Both the position numbers and the translations under genes were made by a program. Shown piece after piece: positions 1 through 8,017 of a stretch of DNA of 30,196 nt (position 1 is its first letter; every line of letters begins with the position of its first letter). This DNA comes from Pseudoruminococcus sp964385235. Its GTDB lineage: Bacteria; Bacillota; Clostridia; Oscillospirales; Acutalibacteraceae. Under the pieces are notes generated by a model, which was not told the origin of the DNA, ran no database searches, and was given only the letters and a program-made list of their open reading frames with translations. The stretch lies in NCBI GenBank assembly GCA_964385235.1, contig CAYLOD010000015.1, positions 1 to 30,196 on the forward strand. The letters are read 5' to 3'.

Positions 1-13
1 AGCGCGGCAGTAA

Positions 14-142
14 TTTTTATATGATAAATTTGTAAGCCGTGGCACACATGACGGCGCAAAGGAAATTCTGATTGTGCATGACAATGCGGAGAAAAAAGAG
101 CTTCCGCGGGAACTGATGGAAGCGATATTGAATGCACTTTAA
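14..142 (+). pseudogene. Unidentified coding remnant at the left edge
   Basis: After a stop at 11-13 the frame is open to a TAA at 140-142 and would encode about 42 residues ending in ELPRELMEAILNAL, a plausible amphipathic C-terminal helix. There is no ATG in the frame, and no good start with a ribosome binding site. It may be the 3' end of a gene whose frame is broken near the window edge, or chance. I do not recognise the peptide. Confidence 0.25.
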
Positions 143-213
143 ATCAATATTTAAGGCATATATAATAACCGCTGCCGACCGCATTTATTTTGAATTAACC
201 ACGGTGTTTCTTG

Positions 214-242
214 TTGAGGAAAAGTACGTTTTTTAATATACT
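214..242 (+). promoter_or_regulatory. Candidate sigma-A promoter for radC
   Basis: TTGAGG (214-219) and TATACT (237-242) are separated by 17 bases, and lie about 30 bases upstream of the radC start. Only consensus matching supports it. Confidence 0.5.
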
Positions 243-274
243 AAAGGAAAATTACGGGCATCGGAGGCCGTATG

Positions 275-1006
275 ATGGAATCAGCTTCAAAGAAAAAGGA
301 TAGAGAAACAAAGCCTGAAAAGAACGTTCACGCGGGTCATAGAGATCGTATGAGAAATAACTATATAGATAAAGGCGTGGAAGTATTTGAGCAGCACGAA
401 CTTCTTGAAATGCTGCTGTTTTATGCCATACCGAGAAAGGATACAAATGTAATAGCGCATGAGCTTTTAGACGTCTGCGGTTCTCTTTCCGCTGTTTTTG
501 ACGCGCCGACGGAAATACTGATGAAGCATGGAATATCATTTAACGCCGCGGTATTGCTGCACATGATACCTGATTTGGCGAGAGCATACCTCACCGATAA
601 ATTTAATAATAAAGAAAAGATAATAACCGATGAAAATATAGGAGATAAGATGATACGCTGCTTTGCGGGAAAGATGGAAGAATATGTTTATGCCCTGTTT
701 TTGGACACCAAGGGCAAGGAAATATACTGCGGCATGATTTCAAAAGGCGGCATTGACCAGGCGCCTGTATATTGTAAGGATCTCATAAGTATTGCCGCGA
801 GATGCAATGCCGCCGGCGCTATTATTGCGCATAACCACCCGAGCGGCATAGCCTTCCCGTCTAAAGCCGACATAGAGGTGACGAAAAGTCTTTCCGATGC
901 CTTGAGGACTATCGGCGTCCGCCTTGTCGATCATATAATCGTTGCGGATATGGACTATGTTTCTCTCGCGTCTACGCCTCAGTTTTCTCTGCTGTTTGAG
1001 GACTGA
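275..1006 (+). CDS. radC: RadC family JAB1/MPN-domain protein
   Basis: This encodes a RadC/YicR family protein of about 243 residues, the normal family length. Counting from the ATG at 272, a helix-hairpin-helix-like N-terminal segment (about residues 25-105, with ELLEMLLFYAIPRKDTN) is followed by the MPN/JAMM domain. The metal-site motif is complete: H187, H189 in HNHPSG and D200. The family was historically linked to DNA repair, but that role was withdrawn for E. coli RadC and the biochemical function remains unsettled; the fold suggests a metal-dependent hydrolase. Two ATGs lie in tandem at 272 and 275. The GGAGG at 263-267 is 4 bases from the first and 7 from the second, so I chose 275. 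It stands alone: the next gene starts 431 bases downstream. Confidence 0.93.
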   Translation: MESASKKKDRETKPEKNVHAGHRDRMRNNYIDKGVEVFEQHELLEMLLFYAIPRKDTNVIAHELLDVCGSLSAVFDAPTEILMKHGISFNAAVLLHMIPDLARAYLTDKFNNKEKIITDENIGDKMIRCFAGKMEEYVYALFLDTKGKEIYCGMISKGGIDQAPVYCKDLISIAARCNAAGAIIAHNHPSGIAFPSKADIEVTKSLSDALRTIGVRLVDHIIVADMDYVSLASTPQFSLLFED

Positions 1007-1200
1007 TTTTACAATATCCCGCTGTTCGGATCGCACTGTGAACCGCCAATATGCTTCTGTACGCTAAATATTTAGCAAATAAACTGTATATTGTGGTTAA
1101 ATATACAAATTATACTACAGGTAGTGTATTTTGAGCGCCGATAAGTATAAAATATATTTTTGAATAATATTATTTTATTTATATTTACTGTTAAAATACG

Positions 1201-1209
1201 TGTTATAAT
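1201..1209 (+). promoter_or_regulatory. Possible second extended -10 promoter upstream of pflB
   Basis: TGTTATAAT at 1201-1209 fits an extended -10 (TGnTATAAT). The best -35-like hexamer, TTTACT at 1184-1189, is only 14 bases away, so this is weaker than the element at 1231-1259. Confidence 0.3.
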
Positions 1210-1230
1210 TCTTTTAAAGAAATAAAAAAC

Positions 1231-1259
1231 TTGAACTGAAAAATAGAGTATGATATAAT
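1231..1259 (+). promoter_or_regulatory. Main candidate promoter for pflB-pflA
   Basis: TTGAAC (1231-1236), a 17-base spacer and a perfect TATAAT (1254-1259), with an extended -10 TG at 1251-1252. It points at pflB with nothing else between. Confidence 0.65.
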
Positions 1260-1437
1260 AAATTTATAGTTTTAAAATCGGTATTTGAGGCGCGTCGGTA
1301 CCGTATGTAATTAAAATATCAACTTATTGATTATTGAGATATACTTTGTTGAATTAAATGCTTGCTTAGTTATTCCTTTGTTTTGATGCTTTTAATTATT
1401 TTCAGATGTGTATTTCTTTAAGGAAGGGGATTCTAAA

Positions 1438-3690
1438 ATGAAAAATTTTGAACAATGGGAAGGCTTTAAGGGAAGTATTTGGAAAAAAGAAGTCAACACT
1501 CGTGATTTCATTCAGAAAAATTATCGTCCGTATGACGGTGACGCTTCATTCCTTGAAGGACCGACGGAGGCTACCGACAAGCTTTGGGGAATCCTTCAGG
1601 GTCTGCAAAAGGAAGAAAGAGCCAAAGGCGGCGTCCTCGATATGGATACGCACATTGTATCCACAATTACATCTCACGCGCCGGGATATATAAGCGAAGA
1701 AACAAAGGATTTGGAAAAAATCGTGGGACTTCAGACCGACAAACCGCTTAAGCGTGCGTTTATGCCGCTGGGCGGTATAAAGATGGCTGAACAGGCCTGC
1801 GAAACTAACGGCTACACTCCCGACCCCGAACTTCATAAAATATTTACAGAGTACTGCACAACTCATAACCAGGGTGTGTTTGACGCATATACGCCCGAGA
1901 TGAAGAGCGCTCGCCATAACAAGATAATTACCGGTCTGCCCGACACATACGGCAGGGGCAGGATCGTCGGTGACTACCGCCGCGTTGCCCTTTACGGCAT
2001 TGATTTCCTTATTGAGGAGAAGAAAAAGGATTTTGCAAATTGCGGCGACGGAACAATGACTGACGACGTTATCAGACTTCGCGAGGAGATCGCAAAGCAG
2101 ATAAGAGCGCTTAACGCCATGAAGGAAATGGCCGGATCTTACGGCTTTGATATTTCCTTACCGGCCGCAAACGCGCGTGAGGCTGTACAGTGGCTGTATT
2201 TCGGCTATCTTGCCGCGATTAAAACTCAAAACGGCGCGGCAATGAGTGTCGGACGTGTTTCTACATTTATTGATATTTATATACAGAGGGATCTCGATAA
2301 AGGAGTTATAACCGAATCGGAAGCGCAGGAGCTTATAGATCATTTTGTCATGAAGTGCAGAATGGTCAAGTTCGCCCGCATACCGTCCTATAATCAGCTT
2401 TTTTCTGGCGACCCCGTCTGGGCCACACTGGAGGTCGCGGGAACAGGCGTTGACGGCAGATCCATGGTGACTAAAAATGACTTCCGCTTCCTCCATACAC
2501 TTGAGAATATGGGACCTTCCCCCGAGCCTAACCTCACAGTGCTTTATTCTTCGGCGCTTCCCGACAACTTCAAGAAATACGCGGCAAAAATCTCAATTAC
2601 GACAAGCTCTGTACAATATGAGAACGACGACGTTATGAAGCCTGTTTGGGGAGATGATTACTCGATTTGCTGCTGCGTTTCCGCTACACAGACAGGCAAG
2701 GAGATGCAGTTCTTCGGCGCGAGAGCAAACCTCGCAAAGTGCCTGCTCTACGCTATCAACGGTGGTGTGGACGTCAAGACGCGTGAACAGGTCGCTCCCG
2801 CGTACCGCCCGATCACATCAGAATATCTCGATTATGATGAAGTCATCGCTAAGTATACCGTAATGATGGATTGGCTTGCGGGACTTTATGTCAATACTCT
2901 GAACCTGATACAGTATATGCATGACAAGTACTTCTACGAGGCGGCTGAGATGGCGTTAATCGATACCGATGTCCGCAGAACATTTGCGACAGGTATCGCG
3001 GGCTTCTCCCATGTTGTTGACTCTCTCAGCGCTATCAAGTACGCTAAGGTCAGAACGGTAAGAGATGAAACAGGTATAGTTGTAAATTATATCACGGAGG
3101 GTGACTTCCCGAGATATGGTAATGATGATGACAGGGCGGACGAGATCGCGCTCTGGCTTCTCAAGACATTCCTCGAACTTATCAAAAAGCGTCACACATA
3201 TCGCAATTCCGAGGCGACGACATCTATCCTGACTATTACCTCCAATGTTGTTTACGGCAAGGCTACAGGAAATATGCCCGACGGCAGAAAGGCGGGAGAG
3301 CCTCTTGCGCCCGGAGCAAACCCCAGCTACGGCGCGGAAAAGAACGGACTTTTGGCCTCTCTTAACTCCGTTGCAAAGCTTCCTTATCATTGGGCGCTTG
3401 ACGGTATATCCAATACACAGACCATCAACCCCGACGCTCTCGGACATAACGACGACGAGCGTGTCAATAATCTCGTTCAGGTTCTTGACGGTTATTTTGA
3501 TCAGGGAGCGCACCACCTTAATGTCAATGTGTTTGGCAGGGAAAAGCTGATAGACGCTATGGAGCATCCCGAAAAGGAGGAGTATGCCAACTTTACTATC
3601 CGTGTTTCCGGATATGCTGTTAAGTTTATCGACCTTACCCGTGAGCAGCAGCTTGACGTTATCTCACGCACCTGCCACACCTCGTTATAA
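1438..3690 (+). CDS. pflB: Formate C-acetyltransferase (pyruvate formate-lyase)
   Basis: Pyruvate formate-lyase converts pyruvate and CoA to formate and acetyl-CoA by a glycyl-radical mechanism, a central step of anaerobic fermentation in the cytoplasm. The 750-residue product has the family length. The active-site cysteines lie in SICCCVSAT (C411-C413; the last two align with the classical Cys-Cys pair), and the radical glycine is G725 in RVSGYAVKF near the C-terminus. I chose ATG 1438 because AGGAAGGGGA at 1421-1430 is correctly spaced; an upstream in-frame ATG at 1408 precedes that site. The activating enzyme starts 3 bases after the stop. The triple cysteine (C411 extra to the usual pair) looks like a neutral substitution. 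The glycyl radical is oxygen-sensitive, so a strictly or facultatively anaerobic host is implied. Confidence 0.98.
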   Translation: MKNFEQWEGFKGSIWKKEVNTRDFIQKNYRPYDGDASFLEGPTEATDKLWGILQGLQKEERAKGGVLDMDTHIVSTITSHAPGYISEETKDLEKIVGLQTDKPLKRAFMPLGGIKMAEQACETNGYTPDPELHKIFTEYCTTHNQGVFDAYTPEMKSARHNKIITGLPDTYGRGRIVGDYRRVALYGIDFLIEEKKKDFANCGDGTMTDDVIRLREEIAKQIRALNAMKEMAGSYGFDISLPAANAREAVQWLYFGYLAAIKTQNGAAMSVGRVSTFIDIYIQRDLDKGVITESEAQELIDHFVMKCRMVKFARIPSYNQLFSGDPVWATLEVAGTGVDGRSMVTKNDFRFLHTLENMGPSPEPNLTVLYSSALPDNFKKYAAKISITTSSVQYENDDVMKPVWGDDYSICCCVSATQTGKEMQFFGARANLAKCLLYAINGGVDVKTREQVAPAYRPITSEYLDYDEVIAKYTVMMDWLAGLYVNTLNLIQYMHDKYFYEAAEMALIDTDVRRTFATGIAGFSHVVDSLSAIKYAKVRTVRDETGIVVNYITEGDFPRYGNDDDRADEIALWLLKTFLELIKKRHTYRNSEATTSILTITSNVVYGKATGNMPDGRKAGEPLAPGANPSYGAEKNGLLASLNSVAKLPYHWALDGISNTQTINPDALGHNDDERVNNLVQVLDGYFDQGAHHLNVNVFGREKLIDAMEHPEKEEYANFTIRVSGYAVKFIDLTREQQLDVISRTCHTSL

Positions 3691-3693
3691 ATC

Positions 3694-4425
3694 ATGACAG
3701 GCTATATTCATTCACTGGAAAGCTTCGGACTTGTTGACGGCCCCGGTGTCCGCTTTGTGGTTTTTTTGCAGGGCTGTTTAATGAGGTGTAAATTTTGCCA
3801 CAATCCCGATACATGGAGGATGGCGTGCGGCGAGGAGTGGACAGCCGAAAGACTTTTTGATCATATCTATCGTTACCGGGGATATTGGGCGAAAAACGGC
3901 GGCATTACAGTGAGCGGAGGCGAGCCGCTGCTGCAGATGGATTTTGTAACGGAGCTTTTTGAATATGCAAAGGATAACGGCGTTCATACCGCTGTTGATA
4001 CTGCGGGACAACCTTTTTCAGACGACGCCGCGTGGATGGAAAAATTTGGAAGACTGATGTCCCTGACTGACTTGGTTCTGCTTGATATTAAGGAGATTGA
4101 CAGTCAAAGGCACAAATCCCTTACAGGATTTGATAACTCAAATATTTTAAGTATGGCTGAATGGCTTTCCGATAACGGCAAGTCTATGTGGATACGTCAT
4201 GTACTTGTTCCGGGTATAACCGATGACGCTGAAGGACTTGAAAGGCTGCACGAATTTATTTCCGGACTGAAAACAGTTGAGCGCGTTGAGGTTCTCCCTT
4301 ATCATACACTCGGCGCAGCGAAGTGGGAGGGCTTGGACATGAAATATCCTTTGGAGGGTGTCCCCGTGCCCACTCGGGAGCAGATAACAACCGCGGAAAA
4401 AATTCTGCATATCTCAGATCCTTAA
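3694..4425 (+). CDS. pflA: Pyruvate formate-lyase activating enzyme (radical SAM)
   Basis: This enzyme uses a [4Fe-4S] cluster and S-adenosylmethionine to abstract hydrogen from the PflB glycine and so switch the lyase on. The 243-residue length is typical. The cluster motif C-x3-C-x2-C is C28, C32 and C35 in GCLMRCKFCHNPDTW, and the SAM-contacting SGGEP motif follows at about residue 77. The ATG is 3 bases after the pflB stop and has no strong ribosome binding site of its own, which suggests translational coupling. The pair forms a complete activase-lyase unit ended by the terminator at 4548-4580. Confidence 0.97.
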   Translation: MTGYIHSLESFGLVDGPGVRFVVFLQGCLMRCKFCHNPDTWRMACGEEWTAERLFDHIYRYRGYWAKNGGITVSGGEPLLQMDFVTELFEYAKDNGVHTAVDTAGQPFSDDAAWMEKFGRLMSLTDLVLLDIKEIDSQRHKSLTGFDNSNILSMAEWLSDNGKSMWIRHVLVPGITDDAEGLERLHEFISGLKTVERVEVLPYHTLGAAKWEGLDMKYPLEGVPVPTREQITTAEKILHISDP

Positions 4426-4547
4426 CCGCGATATAACAACTGATGATCTTTCACGCTGAAGCGTTCAGAATTGCTTTGCAATTTTGGCGGCTTGCTGGGA
4501 TTGCGCTTGAATAACGGGTCAGGTCTTTTATTGAAAAATAGAATTAA

Positions 4548-4580
4548 AGCCGATGACAGTTTATGTCATCGGCTGTTTTT
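4548..4580 (+). terminator. Rho-independent terminator after pflBA
   Basis: A perfect 11-bp stem AGCCGATGACA (4548-4558) / TGTCATCGGCT (4564-4574) with a 5-base loop is followed by GTTTTTG. It lies between convergent genes; on the minus strand the stem is followed by a weaker T-rich stretch, so it may also serve the GH13 gene. Confidence 0.85.
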
Positions 4581-4685
4581 GATTTAATGATCTTTTAACA
4601 TATCTTCGCGTTTCGGGCAATTTGTAATACCTGATGTTAAATGAGCGCGTACTCTTAAAGCGGAGAAAGCCTGTGATAATTTCGC

Positions 4686-6431
4686 TTAACCGTGTCTGCA
4701 AATCAATACGCCGTCGGGCAGTAAAATACCGTTTTCGTAAAGGTTTGAAAAGAGGATTTTTCCGCCGGCGTCAACTATTTTATTCGTATCCCCGCAGTTA
4801 AGGGCGACAAGAAGTTCTTCGTCCTCACTGCTTTTAATATATTGCACAAGACGTTTGCCGCCGCTGTGGATAAACCTTATGTCGGGAGATTTTGACGCGG
4901 TCTCGTTTTTTCGCAGAGAAATAAGGGCTTTAACAGCTTCGATGGTTCGGCTGTATTTCCCGCTTTCGATCTCATTCCAAGGCATACACCTTCTGCAGTC
5001 GGGATCGTGACCACCCTCAAGGGCGATCTCCGTACCGTAATAAATACACGGGCTGCCCTGCAGAGTAAACAGTATGGCGAGCATTTGAATGAAAATATTT
5101 ATATTATTATTTATCGAGGTGATAAGGCGAACGGTATCGTGAGAATCATAAAGATTCAGCATTACCCTGTTAGCCTGTTCAGGATACATAGTAAATTTGC
5201 TGTTTATGTGATATTCGAGGTATTCGGAGCTTAAATCCCTGTCAAGGAAAAAGTCCTTTATTCCAAAGGTCAGGGGATAATTCATTACCGCGTCAAACTC
5301 ATCACCCAAAAGCCATTGAACGGAATCGTGCCATATTTCGCCTACGAGATAAATCTCACTGTTTATTTTTCTCAAGGAGGATCTGAGCTTTTTGAGGAAT
5401 GTATGGCTGACCTCGTTGGCGACATCAAAACGAATGCCGTCGATCTTCCAGTCTCTGACCCATTTCGTACATATATCCGTGAAATACTGTACTACTTCAG
5501 GATTGTTTGTATTGAGCTTTGGCATACCCTTTATAAACGCGAAGCTGTAGAAGCAGTTATCCCTTGTATTCCCGTACTTTGTTATTGGGAATTTATTGAC
5601 CATGTACCAGTCCCTGTATTCAGAGTTCTCTCCGTTTTTACAGACGTCCTGCCAAAACGGAAAATCCCAGCCGCTGTGGTTAAATACAGCGTCTATCATA
5701 ATCCGTATACCGTTTTCGTGGGCAAGCTCCACAAGCCTGATAAAAGTTTCCTCGTCCCCAAAATGAGGGTCTATCTCAAGGTAGTTTTCCGTGTTGTATT
5801 TGTGATCCGACGAGGATTTGAAAATTGGCGTCATATATATGCCTGTTATGCCTAAATCCCTGAGGTACGGAATTTTTTCTATAATGCCATACAGGTCGCC
5901 GCCGTAAAAGACTCCGCGGCTTATCCTTTCGGATTTCCATTTTTTACAGTTCGGAGGGCTTATGGAATCGTTTCCGCTGCAAAACCTTTCGGGGAATATT
6001 TGATACCATATGGTATCCTCCGCCCATTGGGGCGTTTCAAATACGTCGGAGGGGTTTATCCATGGCATTGTAAAATATTCGGGTAAGGACTTTTTTGAAA
6101 GCTCCTCCTCTGTGAAAAAACCGTTTTCGAGATAGTACAGTTTTTCATTTCCGCTTTCAAGAATGAAGTAATAGCGCAGTCTTTTATGCTTCGGCGCAAT
6201 AACGACAGACCACACCTTGTGATGCTCAAGGAGCTTCACGTCGGTTATTTCGGTAATGTCGCCGTGCCAAAGCTCATTTCCGCCCATAATGCCAGCAGAA
6301 AACGGGTCGCCGTGCACTATAAATACCTTTTCTGTATCTCTGCCGGTGGTAATGCTGATTTTTAATCTGTCGCTGTCAAGAGGATAGCATTGATTCGCAA
6401 AGGAACGATGAAATACGCTTGCTTTATCCAT
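4686..6431 (-). CDS. GH13 alpha-glucan hydrolase, neopullulanase/cyclomaltodextrinase type
   Basis: A glycoside hydrolase family 13 enzyme of 581 residues with no signal peptide, so probably cytoplasmic and acting on imported maltodextrins, cyclodextrins or pullulan fragments. An N-terminal beta-sandwich of about 125 residues (CBM34-like by position) precedes the barrel. All four conserved regions are visible: DAVFNH (247-252), RFDVANE with nucleophile D336, GEIWHD with acid/base E365, and DSHDT with H431/D432. The VANE form of region II is typical of the neopullulanase, cyclomaltodextrinase and maltogenic amylase group; which activity dominates cannot be read from sequence. I chose the start at 6431 because GGAGG lies just upstream and a promoter follows it; the frame stays open further upstream to 6515 but runs through that promoter. 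It stands alone, convergent with pflBA. Confidence 0.92.
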   Translation of the reverse strand: MDKASVFHRSFANQCYPLDSDRLKISITTGRDTEKVFIVHGDPFSAGIMGGNELWHGDITEITDVKLLEHHKVWSVVIAPKHKRLRYYFILESGNEKLYYLENGFFTEEELSKKSLPEYFTMPWINPSDVFETPQWAEDTIWYQIFPERFCSGNDSISPPNCKKWKSERISRGVFYGGDLYGIIEKIPYLRDLGITGIYMTPIFKSSSDHKYNTENYLEIDPHFGDEETFIRLVELAHENGIRIMIDAVFNHSGWDFPFWQDVCKNGENSEYRDWYMVNKFPITKYGNTRDNCFYSFAFIKGMPKLNTNNPEVVQYFTDICTKWVRDWKIDGIRFDVANEVSHTFLKKLRSSLRKINSEIYLVGEIWHDSVQWLLGDEFDAVMNYPLTFGIKDFFLDRDLSSEYLEYHINSKFTMYPEQANRVMLNLYDSHDTVRLITSINNNINIFIQMLAILFTLQGSPCIYYGTEIALEGGHDPDCRRCMPWNEIESGKYSRTIEAVKALISLRKNETASKSPDIRFIHSGGKRLVQYIKSSEDEELLVALNCGDTNKIVDAGGKILFSNLYENGILLPDGVLICRHG

Positions 6432-6464
6432 ATAGTACCTCCGAAGTTTAATAGCTTTTACAAA

Positions 6465-6493
6465 ATTATATAAAATTATTATCTTATAGTCAA
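6465..6493 (-). promoter_or_regulatory. Promoter for the GH13 gene
   Basis: On the minus strand TTGACT (6488-6493) and TATAAT (6465-6470) are 17 bases apart, 34 bases upstream of the start at 6431. This supports the shorter start. Confidence 0.75.
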
Positions 6494-6545
6494 GACAAAT
6501 TATGTATATTAACAAATTTAAATTACATTGATATAAATTCTTTTC

Positions 6546-6574
6546 TTGATTATTTATAATTTTTATGAGATAAT
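6546..6574 (+). promoter_or_regulatory. Candidate promoter for the gene at 6607
   Basis: TTGATT (6546-6551), 17 bases, GATAAT (6569-6574), with a TGn extended -10 at 6566-6568. It sits 32 bases upstream of the start and diverges from the GH13 promoter. Confidence 0.55.
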
Positions 6575-6606
6575 GAATCGAAAATATTTATCTGCGGAGC
6601 CGAAAC

Positions 6607-7191
6607 ATGAAAAGTTCTGAAGAAATAGAGATCCTGCCTTTAGAGGAAAAGGACAGGGGGTTGGCGTCATATCTGCTGATTTATTCGGTGATGGACGAAT
6701 TGAGAGATTATGTCAATAAGATTGAGCAGGCCGGTCTTGCCGTAAAAAACGGGATTATTGTCAGAAAATTTTATAAAGCCGTTTCGTCAGGAAAGCTTAC
6801 GGGACTGATTTCATTAAGCGATACGAGAAGCGGCTTTATGGAATTGGACTATAGCGATGTTAAAGAGCAATACGGTTCATTTAAAGCGAAAAAGGTATAT
6901 AAAGCCTTGAGAGATGTTTTTTCTGTAAAGGGCGTGCCCGAAAACAGCGGCTTCATAACATTTCCCGTTTCGACGGATATGTATGATGACTTTATCGCGT
7001 GCGAACTGCTGAAATATGTCTTGTCGCTGAAAAGATACGATAAATATTATGTATTTATCAGGTGCGGCAGCGTCGCAAAACGCGATACTCTGACGAAATC
7101 CGGCTTTCATGAATACGGCTGCTTTGATATGGAAAAGAACCGCGTCAGAACAGAGGACGAGCCTTATTATATGCTTATGGAATATTGCTAA
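6607..7191 (+). CDS. Hypothetical protein, possibly GNAT-fold
   Basis: I do not recognise this 194-residue protein. It has no signal peptide or membrane segment and an even mix of charged residues, so it looks like a soluble cytoplasmic protein. The last 40 residues (SVAKRDTLTKSGFHEYGCFD then MEKN) resemble the end of a GNAT acetyltransferase, where a 'neighbouring helix, xxGF, strand' pattern is common, but the acetyl-CoA loop (Q/RxxGxG/A) is not evident, so function is not assigned. It has its own promoter, and the infC promoter follows within 45 bases, so it is probably monocistronic. The ribosome binding site is weak (GCGGAG at 6594-6599). Confidence 0.7.
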   Translation: MKSSEEIEILPLEEKDRGLASYLLIYSVMDELRDYVNKIEQAGLAVKNGIIVRKFYKAVSSGKLTGLISLSDTRSGFMELDYSDVKEQYGSFKAKKVYKALRDVFSVKGVPENSGFITFPVSTDMYDDFIACELLKYVLSLKRYDKYYVFIRCGSVAKRDTLTKSGFHEYGCFDMEKNRVRTEDEPYYMLMEYC

Positions 7192-7198
7192 TTATAAA

Positions 7199-7262
7199 AT
7201 TTTGTTTTTTTTAAAAAATTTTTAAAAAAACTATTGACAAATTATGCCCTTGTGCTTATACT
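7199..7262 (+). promoter_or_regulatory. Strong promoter with A/T tracts for infC-rpmI-rplT
   Basis: TTGACA (7234-7239) and TATACT (7257-7262) are 17 bases apart. The 35 bases upstream are runs of T and A (7199-7230), which look like an UP element contacted by the RNA polymerase alpha subunits. This fits a highly expressed ribosomal operon. Confidence 0.85.
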
Positions 7263-7268
7263 ATATTT

Positions 7269-7400
7269 AGTAAAACAAAGTAAAGCGTTCAGCTTTCACC
7301 TATGAGGTTTTGTCCGGCATAGGTCAATAGTATTCGTAGGGGAGTTATTCTCTTTGTTATGCTTTTGATGCGCGGACGGTTTTTACTGTACCGCGTTTTT
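7269..7400 (+). promoter_or_regulatory. Structured leader of the IF3-L35-L20 operon with attenuator
   Basis: The leader contains a small hairpin AAAGC/GCTTT (7282-7296), a 7-bp stem ACCTATG (7298-7304) / CATAGGT (7318-7324), and a terminator-like hairpin starting CGCGG (7371-7375) and closing CCGCG (7391-7395) directly before TTTTT (7396-7400). In Bacillota this operon is known to be controlled by L20 binding to a leader that causes premature termination. The layout here matches that logic; that L20 is the ligand is inferred from family knowledge. Confidence 0.65.
7371..7400 (+). terminator. Leader terminator (attenuator) upstream of infC
   Basis: The CGCGG/CCGCG stem extends through A-U, C-G, G-U and G-C pairs after one bulged base, and a T5 run follows. 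It lies inside the leader, 32 bases before the IF3 start, so it most likely acts as a conditional terminator. Confidence 0.65.
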
Positions 7401-7432
7401 CATTTTACAGTTATTTGTGGAGGTGCTTTAAC

Positions 7433-7948
7433 ATAGGCAAGCAAGAACTTCAGATTAACGAAGAAATTCGTGACAAGGAGCTGCGAGTTATCGGTCCTGA
7501 CGGTGATCAGCTCGGTATAATGCCGCTTTCTCAGGCATTGGAAAAGGCAGAAAGCATGAATCTCGATCTTGTCAAGATTGCCCCTCAGGCTAAGCCGCCC
7601 GTGTGCAAGGTTATGGATTACGGCAAATACCGCTTTGAGCAGGCTAAACGGGAAAAGGAAGCAAAAAAGAATCAGCATGTCGTTGATGTTAAGGAGATCC
7701 GTCTTTCCCTCAATATCGACACACATGATTTTAACACCAAGCTTTCTCATGCGGAACGCTTTATCCGGGACGGAAATAAGATCAAGGTGTCTATCCGTTT
7801 CCGTGGCAGAGAGATGGGTCATCCCGAGTTGGGACTTGAAGTAATGAAGAAATTTGCGGAGGCCTGCGCGGAATTTGCAAATATCGAAAAGCCCGCAAAG
7901 CTTGAGGGACGAAGTATGCTTATGTTCCTGAGCCCCAAGACAAAATAA
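7433..7948 (+). CDS. infC: Translation initiation factor IF-3, apparent AUA start
   Basis: IF3 binds the 30S subunit, blocks premature 50S joining and proofreads the start codon. The 171-residue product shows the N-terminal domain (INEEIRDKELRVIGPDG to about residue 75), a basic linker helix (YGKYRFEQAKREKEAKK), and the C-terminal domain (VKEIRLSLNI to the end). No ATG or GTG precedes the conserved N-terminus in frame. The consensus GGAGGTG at 7419-7425 is 7 bases from an ATA at 7433, exactly where homologues begin. The only other in-frame candidate, TTG 7415, overlaps the ribosome binding site. A non-AUG start is a known autoregulatory device in infC (AUU in E. coli), because IF3 itself rejects such codons. 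First gene of infC-rpmI-rplT. Confidence 0.95.
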   Translation: MGKQELQINEEIRDKELRVIGPDGDQLGIMPLSQALEKAESMNLDLVKIAPQAKPPVCKVMDYGKYRFEQAKREKEAKKNQHVVDVKEIRLSLNIDTHDFNTKLSHAERFIRDGNKIKVSIRFRGREMGHPELGLEVMKKFAEACAEFANIEKPAKLEGRSMLMFLSPKTK

Positions 7949-8017
7949 TTTGACGCTGAAACGAAATTTTACTTCCCCTGCGGGAATCGAATCACAACAA
8001 TAAGGAGGAGCAATAAA

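Larger units (their letters stand above)
1007..1437 (+). other. AT-rich intergenic leader upstream of pflB
   Basis: These 431 bases hold no credible gene. They contain two promoter-like elements (listed separately), the palindrome AATAATATTATT at 1163-1174, an inverted repeat ATCAA-CTTA-TTGAT at 1318-1331, and the pflB ribosome binding site AGGAAGGGGA at 1421-1430. No clear terminator follows radC. If transcription begins near 1266, the pflB leader would be about 170 bases. Confidence 0.6.

Noticed and set aside
2668..2676. Three consecutive cysteines in PflB as a novel active site
   Set aside because: The last two match the normal Cys-Cys pair; the first is most simply a neutral substitution at a variable position.
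2956..3567. 203-codon minus-strand ORF inside pflB
   Set aside because: It lies wholly opposite strongly conserved pflB codons, has no ribosome binding site and no recognisable domain; a shadow frame.
5316..5855. 179-codon plus-strand ORF inside the GH13 gene
   Set aside because: It covers the catalytic core of the GH13 enzyme on the other strand; conserved motifs there explain the sequence.
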